Both the position numbers and the translations under genes were made by a program. A DNA stretch of 7,918 bases from an uncultured Planctomycetaceae bacterium. Its GTDB lineage: Bacteria; Planctomycetota; Planctomycetia; Pirellulales; Lacipirellulaceae. The notes under the pieces were generated by a model. It ran no database searches and was not told where the DNA came from. It worked only from the letters and a program-made list of their open reading frames with translations. The stretch spans positions 1 to 7,918 of the forward strand of contig CALMBE010000659.1 in the NCBI GenBank assembly GCA_937860165.1, in the 5' to 3' direction. Below, one piece after another: positions 1 to 4,143 of this stretch. Each line of letters begins with the position of its first letter. Position 1 is the first letter of the stretch.

Positions 1-2
1 TA

Positions 3-83
3 CTGGAGAAGTACGTTGAGGGACTAAGCGACGAGCCCGTCGGCCTGGCCACGCTGTCCAGCGACATCTGGTGGCTCAGGTAA
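3..83 (+). CDS. 3' end of an unidentified gene (partial)
   Basis: An open frame enters from the left edge and ends at TAA 81-83, giving 26 residues (LEKYVEGLSDEPVGLATLSS, then DIWWLR). The codons are G/C-rich at third positions and the peptide has a normal protein composition, so it may be the tail of a real gene. It is too short to assign to a family. It could be cargo of the decayed integrated element that ends at the tRNA to the right, or an earlier piece of the broken integrase in another frame. The frame is seen directly; that it is coding is inferred. Confidence 0.3.
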   Translation: MEKYVEGLSDEPVGLATLSSDIWWLR

Positions 84-133
84 GCTCCAAGTTGATCAGC
101 GACAATTTGACGAGTAATCTGCATTACTACATT

Positions 134-370
134 CTATACCTTGTGATGTCCTTGATCGACAGGAAATTTGTGATGAATCTCGACCAAGATCCCGGTTTCA
201 TCGTAGATTTCCTGCCAGAAACGGACCGTGTTTTCACTGTTATCGACTTCCTTCAAGTAGCGGGCACGCCAGCCGTGATGTCCAGCCACGTCCAACCAAT
301 AGCACCGCCCCCCACCAACCAATTCTCGCCACATGCCGAATTTTCGTTCATTTTGTTCGCGACTCGCCAT
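134..370 (-). CDS. small hypothetical protein (78 aa)
   Basis: A complete ORF runs from ATG 370-368 to TAG 136-134. The protein is soluble, charged and rich in aromatic and His residues. It has a Gly-rich turn with Trp (GGGRCYWLDVAGHHGWRARY, residues 19-38), then KEVD, an FWQEIYDETG segment (51-60), and a short acidic/His tail ending in GHHKV. This patterned composition of alternating beta-like stretches suggests a folded small domain rather than a chance frame, and it is more protein-like than the overlapping + strand frame. No signal peptide or membrane segment is visible. No clear Shine-Dalgarno precedes the ATG. I do not recognise a named family. It sits between an unknown gene tail and the broken integrase, so it is probably cargo of the integrated element. 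Confidence 0.5.
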   Translation of the reverse strand: MASREQNERKFGMWRELVGGGRCYWLDVAGHHGWRARYLKEVDNSENTVRFWQEIYDETGILVEIHHKFPVDQGHHKV

Positions 371-624
371 GATGGCATGCTACAGGTCATAGCGGCCGCT
401 TGCTAGTCGAGCTCGCGCAAGAGTTCGGGCGTCATTGTGGACCTCGAGCGGGGCAAGTATGCGAGTGCCCACGACTTGCGAAGATCGTTTGGATATCGCT
501 GGAGTCGCAGCGGGATCACCATTGCTGAACTGAAAGAGCTAATGCGTCACTCGAATATCGAAACGACGCTGACTTACTACGTGGGCCAGAACGCGGCGAA
601 CACCGCGAGTCGGCTCTGGCAAGT

Positions 625-648
625 GTTAGGTAACACTTTAGGTAACAC
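625..648 (+). repeat. 12-bp tandem duplication inside the integrase tail
   Basis: Two adjacent 12-mers, GTTAGGTAACAC and TTTAGGTAACAC, differ at one position and encode LGNT twice. They lie about 40-60 bp from the tRNA 3' end. They may simply be a coding duplication, but direct repeats this close to an att core can also be recombinase arm sites. The latter is inference only. Confidence 0.5.
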
Positions 649-685
649 ACCAGAAGCCGACTTCCAAAAACACCGAGAAAACCAG

Positions 686-712
686 TACAGCCCACTGGAG
701 TCGAACCAGTAA
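686..712. other. putative attachment site (att core) in tRNA-Arg 3' end
   Basis: The integrase fragment reads into the T arm and acceptor stem of the tRNA and stops at 712. Integrases of tRNA-targeting elements usually sit beside an att core formed by the tRNA 3' end. The element would extend leftward from here, with the other att copy beyond the window. No second copy of this sequence is visible within the window, so the core length cannot be fixed. Confidence 0.4.
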
Positions 713-759
713 CCTTCGGATTCGTAGTCCGATGCTCTATCCAATTGAGCTAGGGCTGC
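686..759 (-). tRNA. tRNA-Arg (anticodon ACG)
   Basis: The reverse complement folds as a complete 74-nt cloverleaf. The acceptor stem is GCAGCCC/GGGCTGT with a terminal G-U pair, and the discriminator base is A. The D arm is GCTC/GAGC, and the anticodon stem TCGGA/TCCGA carries the loop CTACGAA, so the anticodon is ACG (Arg, CGN codons). The variable loop is 5 nt and the T arm ACTGG/CCAGT holds loop TTCGACT. CCA is not encoded (CTGG follows). The 3' half is overlapped, in antisense, by the end of the integrase fragment. The 5' end abuts a tandem repeat array, so the usual upstream promoter region is replaced by repeats. Confidence 0.96.
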
Positions 760-811
760 GCGGGGTTGCGCGGGGTTGCGCGGGGTTGCGCGGGGTTGCG
801 CGGGGTTGCGC
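752..811 (+). repeat. 10-bp tandem repeat array abutting the tRNA 5' end
   Basis: The unit GGGGTTGCGC is repeated exactly five times (762-811). A sixth, degenerate unit (752-761, AGGGCTGCGC, two mismatches) includes the first eight bases of the tRNA. On the tRNA strand the leader is therefore five copies of GCGCAACCCC running into GCGCAGCCCT. The array probably arose by slippage or duplication of the tRNA 5' boundary. It occupies the -1 to -52 region of the tRNA gene, where promoter elements would be expected. Confidence 0.93.
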
Positions 812-930
812 GTGCCGCCGACGCGTGTGGGCGAGGTGGCAACCGTCTCAGCAGTTTACCTGTCGAGGTGCGATTCGTCTAGGCGCGAGTGCGGAAGCGA
901 TTCTCTGAACTTCGGCTTGGAATTATCAGT

Positions 931-970
931 GAAAAAAGCTATACCAACGGCTGTTGGCCCGCTAGCTTTT
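931..970. terminator. nested hairpin with A/T tracts, terminator-like
   Basis: An inner stem CCAAC/GTTGG (944-948 and 953-957) lies inside an outer inverted repeat AAAAGCTA/TAGCTTTT (934-941 and 963-970). The outer arms give a T run at the 3' side on either strand, as in a bidirectional intrinsic terminator. No gene visible here ends into it: the tRNA points away to the left and the beta-propeller gene starts to the right. It may be the relic of a lost gene, or leader structure for the downstream gene. The rest of 813-1017 shows no convincing gene. Confidence 0.4.
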
Positions 971-994
971 CCCGCCCCTCCCACGCTCCTCGGT

Positions 995-999
995 AAGGA
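995..999 (+). promoter_or_regulatory. Shine-Dalgarno-like AAGGA before an alternative ATG (1008)
   Basis: AAGGA is followed after 8 nt by ATG 1008-1010, which is in frame with the beta-propeller gene. Starting there would add 48 residues encoded largely by the palindromic element, ahead of the signal peptide. I therefore do not use it as the gene start. The site may be the original initiation region that the element insertion displaced. Confidence 0.25.
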
Positions 1000-1017
1000 T
1001 ACTTTTTATGTCGCTCC

Positions 1018-1143
1018 CAGAAGAACTGCAAGGTCGTCGTATTATATCAGGCACACTTCGTGTGCCGTCGCTGTCGGGGTGGGAAACCAGGGGCAACCGA
1101 AAGTTCTGTAACGGCACAACGGAGTGTGCCTACTACTTTGCAA
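1018..1143 (+). repeat. palindromic repeat element, copy A
   Basis: This is the same element as copy B at 3979-4115. The left arm AGGCACACTTCGTGTGCCGT (1049-1068) is itself a 7-bp hairpin with a 3-nt loop. It is matched in inverted orientation by the right arm at 1111-1131, which carries one extra A. The arms enclose a 42-nt centre, exactly the centre length of copy B. The left flank CAGAAGAACTGCAAGGTC (1018-1035) matches copy B at 16 of 18 positions, and the right end ACTTTGCAA (1135-1143) is also shared. It resembles REP/MITE-type non-autonomous repeats. It forms the leader of the beta-propeller gene. Confidence 0.85.
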
Positions 1144-1151
1144 ACCTCCCC

Positions 1152-2402
1152 ATGGCGCTCAAGTTCGGTTTGCGAATTCTATTTGCAGTTTGTGTTGCTT
1201 GGTTGTCGACCAATGAGGGATTTGCCGAGGGGCCGTGGGCGCAGTGGCAAGGTCCCGAGCGGAATGCGGTTTCCAAGGAAACTGGACTGCTCCAGGAGCT
1301 TCCTGCCGGGGGACCGCCGCGGTTGTGGCTCTTTGAGGATTGCGGAATTGGGTACGCGGGTCCAGCGGTTGTTGGCGAAAAGCTCTTTATCTTGGGTGCC
1401 CGCGAGGGAACCGATTATTTGTTGTGCTTGAATGTTGCGGATGGGCAAGAGCTGTGGGCCGCACCGCTGGGGCCAACACTGGAAAATGATTGGGGCGACG
1501 GGCCTCGGTCCACGCCGACTGTCGATGGGGACAAGGTTTATGTGCTGACACCTCAGGGGACTCTGTATTGTTTGCAGGCAGCGAGTGGCGGCATCGAGTG
1601 GTCGAAACCGATGCAGGAATTCGGTGGAAAGATTCCGGTCTGGGGCTACAGCGAATCGCCCCTGGTGTTGGGTGACACTCTCTATTGCACGCCCGGGCAA
1701 GAGCAGGGTGCGATCGTAGCGCTCGACAAGTACTCTGGCGAATTAAAATGGCAGGCGAGCGAGGTTGCCGACATCGCGCACTATTCGTCGATCATGCCCC
1801 TCGAGTACGAAGGAAAAACACAACTCGTCCAGCTTCTCTTCAAAGAACTGGTCGGGCTCGATGCGCGGGATGGCAAGCTCCTGTGGTCGATTCCATTTCC
1901 GGGGAACTTCGCCGTGATTCCTACGCCGATCGTCGCGGGAAACAAGGTTTACGCGACGGCCGGGTACGGGGCTGGCTGTGTGATGGTAAAGCTCACCGGC
2001 GATGAAGCTGAGGTTGTGTACGACAACAAGAACATGTCCAACCACCACGGCGGCGTGATCTTGCTCGATGGTCATCTGTACGGCCACTCGGACGGCAAGG
2101 GCTGGGTTTGTCAGAATTTTGAATCGGGCGAAATCGTGTGGCGCGAACGCGAGGCCCTGGGCAAGGGTGCAATCACGTACGCCGATGGGCGGTTTTATTG
2201 CCTGAGCGAGGACACCGGCGAAGTGGTGGTGATCGCCGCGAGTAGTGCCGGCTGGGAAGAACATGGGCGATTTACCCTGTCGCCGCAGACGGAATTACGA
2301 AAACCCAAAGGAAAGATTTGGACCCACCCGGTGATTGCCGATGGCCGGCTGTACCTCCGCGATCAGAATTTACTGTTCTCGTTTGATGTGAAGGGGGAGT
2401 AA
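1152..2402 (+). CDS. secreted PQQ-binding-like beta-propeller repeat protein
   Basis: This 416-residue protein starts at ATG 1152. A signal peptide is visible: basic MALKFGLR, hydrophobic ILFAVCVAWL, and a likely cleavage after GFA (residue 25). The mature N-terminus WAQWQGPERNAVSKETGLL is the opening typical of planctomycete PQQ-like propellers. Blade repeats of the form L-x-LD-x-x-x-G-x-x-x-W recur near residues 90-102 (LLCLNVADGQELW), 138-150, 188-200, 234-245 and 318-330. The C-terminal strand (LYLRDQNLLFSFDV) closes the ring. The fold is shared with BamB and quinoprotein dehydrogenases. Catalytic dehydrogenase residues are not evident, so a scaffold or binding role outside the cytoplasm is more likely, and the substrate is unknown. 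An in-frame ATG at 1008 has a better ribosome binding site but would put repeat-derived residues before the signal peptide. The gene stands alone. Confidence 0.88.
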   Translation: MALKFGLRILFAVCVAWLSTNEGFAEGPWAQWQGPERNAVSKETGLLQELPAGGPPRLWLFEDCGIGYAGPAVVGEKLFILGAREGTDYLLCLNVADGQELWAAPLGPTLENDWGDGPRSTPTVDGDKVYVLTPQGTLYCLQAASGGIEWSKPMQEFGGKIPVWGYSESPLVLGDTLYCTPGQEQGAIVALDKYSGELKWQASEVADIAHYSSIMPLEYEGKTQLVQLLFKELVGLDARDGKLLWSIPFPGNFAVIPTPIVAGNKVYATAGYGAGCVMVKLTGDEAEVVYDNKNMSNHHGGVILLDGHLYGHSDGKGWVCQNFESGEIVWREREALGKGAITYADGRFYCLSEDTGEVVVIAASSAGWEEHGRFTLSPQTELRKPKGKIWTHPVIADGRLYLRDQNLLFSFDVKGE

Positions 2403-2431
2403 GGGGTGGTGAGTGGCTTGGTGGCGAGTTT

Positions 2432-2458
2432 TAGTTCAGGTGTTTTGCGTTTGAACTA
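2432..2458 (+). terminator. weak stem-loop after the beta-propeller gene
   Basis: TAGTTCA (2432-2438) pairs with TGAACTA (2452-2458) around a 13-nt loop, 30 nt after the stop codon. It is AU-rich and has no T run after it, so it is a poor intrinsic terminator; it is listed because nothing better follows the gene. Confidence 0.2.
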
Positions 2459-2494
2459 GTGCTTTGTCACAGCTAAAAGTTGGGGTTCGAATAA

Positions 2495-2557
2495 TGAGCC
2501 GTAGGCGCTAGCCTCGGGGTTTTTCAGGGTTCACCCGACGCTAGCGCGTTCGACTCA
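2495..2557. repeat. imperfect palindrome with GCGCTAGC core
   Basis: The left arm TGAGCCGTAGGCGCTAGC continues to 2518 and faces the right arm (2534-2557, ending GACTCA). The arms match in inverted orientation except at about five positions and enclose a short T-rich centre. Similar GCTAGCG-containing palindromes are frequent between planctomycete genes (general recollection, not checked). It is non-coding in all frames. It may act as a transcript 3' structure for the upstream gene. Confidence 0.6.
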
Positions 2558-2630
2558 TCCTAAAATTGGTTCATCAGGGATTTTCGTTGGTAGAAACGCA
2601 TCACCCAGCAACTTCGTGGGAGCAGGATTG

Positions 2631-2695
2631 CACATCCTGAAAGGATTTCATCGCCGTAGCCCAGGGTTGGTCGTTACTGCGACCTACCCAGGGTA
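2631..2695 (+). repeat. structured ~64-bp repeat, left copy of an inverted pair
   Basis: This unit contains GGATTTCATCGCCGTAGC, CCCAGGGTT, a GGTCG/CGACC hairpin, and TACCCAGGGTA at its end. Read along the + strand it matches the reverse complement of 2860-2923 over nearly its whole length, with scattered differences and small gaps. Inside the unit, CCCAGGGT can pair with ACCCAGGG across the hairpin with a single A-A mismatch, so each unit is also a stem-loop on its own. It is non-coding. Confidence 0.8.
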
Positions 2696-2859
2696 AAGCA
2701 GACAAGTAACTCATTCGTCCGAGCAATTCGCATCGAGTTCCGACGGCATTCTAACGAGGACGAAATACACCGCAGTCGACTTCGGAGAGTTTCGGCCTCG
2801 GCTCAGTGCCGTTGGCACACATCGTTTACCGCTCGGCCAACAGGAATTGTGGGATCGTC
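2696..2859. other. non-coding spacer between the inverted repeats
   Basis: No convincing reading frame was found on either strand. The only internal symmetry I can see is TTCGTCC near 2715 facing GGACGAA near 2759. The stretch could be the body of a small element bounded by the inverted repeats or plain intergenic sequence. The flanking gaps 2558-2630 and 2924-2963 also show nothing recognisable. Confidence 0.4.
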
Positions 2860-2923
2860 TACCCAGGGTAGTCGCCACGGCGACAACCCTGGGCTACGGT
2901 GATAAAATCCCGTTGGGATAAAT
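2860..2923 (-). repeat. structured ~64-bp repeat, right copy of an inverted pair
   Basis: This is the inverted counterpart of 2631-2695. It folds strongly on its own: CCCAGGGTAGTCGC faces GCGACAACCCTGGG around a CACG loop, a 13-bp stem with one A-A mismatch. The GTAGCCCAGGGTTG-type motif is, to my recollection, a frequent planctomycete intergenic repeat. The outer edge carries ATCCCGTTGGGAT, a second short palindrome that corresponds to ATCCTGAAAGGAT in the left copy. Confidence 0.8.
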
Positions 2924-2963
2924 GCGAATTGCATCCACCAGAACCATTCCACTTCAAAACTAG

Positions 2964-3092
2964 TCAAAGTTTTTTCCACTAGAATTCCTGAAGAACCATC
3001 GAGAAGAACTCCTGGCCCAATGGGAACACGCTCGAAATCATGAACCCCTCGAAAGAATTCAGCCTCTCCTAGAGTTAATTGAGGATCGCCCC
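2964..3092 (+). pseudogene. C-terminal remnant of a DUF4160 protein
   Basis: The frame opens after TAG 2961-2963 with no start codon and continues without a stop into the DUF2442 gene. The peptide FLKNHREELLAQWEHARNHE (from 2985), followed by PLERIQPL, resembles the C-terminal helix of DUF4160 proteins, whose ends typically read like HREELL-x-x-W-x-x-A-x-x-x-x-PL-x-x-I-x-PL. The N-terminal part of the family is missing; upstream there are only repeats. DUF4160 and DUF2442 genes are often adjacent and have been proposed as toxin-antitoxin-like pairs. Here only the tail of the first partner survives, so it is non-functional or exists only as an N-terminal extension of its neighbour. Confidence 0.55.
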
Positions 3093-3428
3093 TTGAAAAT
3101 CAGCCGGATTACTGCTGCACGCGTCGTTAAAGGCCACTCGGTGGAGCTCCGGTTTGATGACGAATTTGTCGGCAAACTTGATTTGTCTCCGGTCCTCTGG
3201 GGTCCCGTGTTTGAACCACTAAAGGACCCCAACTTTTTTTCGAGTTTCCGACTGGAGGACGATACCATTCGCTGGCCCAACGGAGCAGACTTTTGCCCGG
3301 AAGTCCTTCGATATTGGTGCGAGGTCGGTAGTGTTCGTACTCCCGAAGAAACCGATTCACATTTTGCATCGCTACCCGGTTTACTCCCTCATTCCTACAT
3401 CCCTTTTCCTCCTGTCGCTTCGAGCTAA
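3093..3428 (+). CDS. DUF2442 domain protein
   Basis: This 111-residue protein starts at TTG 3093; GAGG at 3081-3084 with 8-nt spacing supports this start. DUF2442 spans about residues 2-76. It has the N-terminal strand (ISRITAARVVKGHSVELRFD), the acidic turn and VGKLDLSPVLWGPVFEPLKD, the central NFFSSFRLEDDT, and the family signature WPNGADFCPEVL (61-72). The remaining 35 residues form a low-complexity, Pro-rich tail. It is a small cytoplasmic domain of unknown biochemistry, often encoded next to DUF4160 and suspected to be the antitoxin-like member. Its partner survives only as a C-terminal stub fused in frame upstream, so it may now be an orphan. Family assignment is good; function is not established. 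Confidence 0.8.
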   Translation: MKISRITAARVVKGHSVELRFDDEFVGKLDLSPVLWGPVFEPLKDPNFFSSFRLEDDTIRWPNGADFCPEVLRYWCEVGSVRTPEETDSHFASLPGLLPHSYIPFPPVASS

Positions 3429-3521
3429 GCCGCGAGCGGCGGGGATAATCGGTACAATCGGTATCGGAGCGATTCGGTTGGCTACTGCCGGTCGAAGACT
3501 GACCTAGGCTTTGGCATATAT

Positions 3522-3535
3522 TAGGGAAAACCCTA
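3522..3535 (+). promoter_or_regulatory. small hairpin / possible operator before the flagellin-like gene
   Basis: TAGGG (3522-3526) and CCCTA (3531-3535) enclose AAAA, 16 nt upstream of the flagellin-like ATG. TATATT (3517-3522) directly precedes and could be a -10 box, but no good -35 is seen. No sigma-28 or sigma-54 flagellar promoter is evident in 3429-3550. GCCGCGAGCGGC just after the DUF2442 stop is another short stem without a T run. Confidence 0.3.
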
Positions 3536-3550
3536 GGGCTAGTGCGTGGC

Positions 3551-4009
3551 ATGATGATCTCGGGGACCTCACTGGCTGCCTCAACCAAGCTGTTTCAGAA
3601 CAGCTATGCTCGCAATTCTGAGCGGGTGAATTCGGCACTCGAACAGCTCTCGACCGGCAAGCGAATCAATCGCCCGTCGGACGATCCCTCGGGTTTCGTT
3701 GCTGCTGAGGAGATTCGTGGCGAACTTATCGATCTGCACAGCGCCGACAAAATCGATGCTTCACGGCGCATCCAGATTAGCTTTCAGGAATCGGCCCTCT
3801 CGAATATCCAAGGGGTGTTGATCGATGTCCGGGGCGAGTTGGTCACAGCCGCGGATGGCGCGCTCAATACGCGGCAGCGCAAAGACATTCAAAATGGGAT
3901 CGATTCCTCGTTGGATGCAATTGACCTGATTGCCGGTCGAGTCGAGGGGGTGGCAGGTTCTGAGAAGCTCGAACCCCTCAGGAGAACTGCAAAGTCTGTA
4001 AGTTTGTAG
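3551..4009 (+). CDS. flagellin N-terminal domain protein, truncated
   Basis: This 152-residue ORF starts at ATG 3551 (another ATG at 3554; the GTG at 3542 is less likely). Residues 1-129 match the N-terminal D0/D1 helices of flagellin/FlgL. Visible features are an amphipathic first helix (STKLFQNSYARNSERVNSAL), the signature LSTGKRINRPSDDPSGF (33-49), and the long second helix. The closing NTRQRKDIQNGIDSSLDAID (106-125) corresponds to the region where flagellins have an ExxQL-type helix before the variable domain. The variable domain and the C-terminal D1/D0 helix needed for polymerisation are absent. Residues 143-152 (LRRTAKSVSL) and the TAG stop come from repeat copy B. No other flagellar gene is in the window. 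It is probably a decayed flagellin or hook-associated gene cut off by the repeat. A naturally short flagellin-like protein is possible but less likely. No clear ribosome binding site is seen. Confidence 0.75.
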   Translation: MMISGTSLAASTKLFQNSYARNSERVNSALEQLSTGKRINRPSDDPSGFVAAEEIRGELIDLHSADKIDASRRIQISFQESALSNIQGVLIDVRGELVTAADGALNTRQRKDIQNGIDSSLDAIDLIAGRVEGVAGSEKLEPLRRTAKSVSL

Positions 4010-4115
4010 CAGGCACACTCCGTGTGCCGTAGCAGCACTTGTGAAAAGCACGGTGTTTTTGGCAGGACAGTAACGGCACACGGAGTGTGCCTGCTACAAT
4101 GATGTGACTTTGCAA
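3979..4115 (+). repeat. palindromic repeat element, copy B
   Basis: A perfect 25-bp inverted repeat (4006-4030 facing 4073-4097), extendable to 27 bp by TT/AA, encloses a 42-nt centre. Each arm contains the small hairpin GGCACAC-TCC-GTGTGCC. Outside these, TGCAAAGTC (3988-3996) faces GACTTTGCA (4106-4114), giving nested symmetry. Left flank and arms match copy A at 1018-1143. The left arm supplies the TAG stop of the flagellin-like ORF. The element lies between convergent genes, where the transcript would fold into a long stem and could serve as a transcription barrier on either strand. Confidence 0.92.
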
Positions 4116-4143
4116 TCCCCCTGGGGCATGTACCAGGCACCGC

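Larger units (their letters stand above)
407..712 (+). pseudogene. tyrosine recombinase/integrase, C-terminal catalytic fragment
   Basis: The frame is open from just after TAG 404-406 to TAA 710-712; the only plausible start inside it is GTG 437. Counting from that GTG, the fragment carries the second half of a phage-integrase catalytic domain: the HxLR box (SAHDLRRSF, His12 and Arg15), the second His (LMRHSN, His38) and the nucleophile in ETTLTYY (Tyr47 by alignment with the XerD pattern; Tyr48 adjacent). Residues upstream of the GTG (KSSGVIV) still look like integrase, so the protein once began further left. The N-terminal core-binding domain and the first catalytic Arg are absent. The last codons are antisense to the 3' end of tRNA-Arg, and the tRNA provides the stop. 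This is typical of integrases next to their tRNA attachment site. As it stands it cannot catalyse recombination; it is a decayed remnant. Confidence 0.8.

Noticed and set aside
71..406. 111-codon + strand frame overlapping the small - strand gene
   Set aside because: It is antisense to the more protein-like 78-residue ORF and has no recognisable domain or ribosome binding site.
757..812. CRISPR array
   Set aside because: The five units are only 10 bp and directly adjacent with no spacers; it is a simple tandem repeat.
776..1111. Open frame of 111 codons on the + strand
   Set aside because: It starts inside the 10-bp tandem array and ends within palindromic element A, with no protein-like pattern; a chance frame.
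2956..2973. AAAACT/AGTTTT stem followed by T residues as a terminator
   Set aside because: The stem is only six A/T-rich pairs and no gene ends there; too weak to call.
3429..3550. Sigma-28 or sigma-54 flagellar promoter before the flagellin-like gene
   Set aside because: No GCCGATAA-type or GG-N10-GC element with correct spacing was found; GATAATCGG and TGGCATATATT are only superficially similar.
3127..3588. 153-codon - strand frame across DUF2442 and the flagellin start
   Set aside because: It overlaps two better supported genes in antisense and has a low-complexity Ser/Arg/Pro composition.
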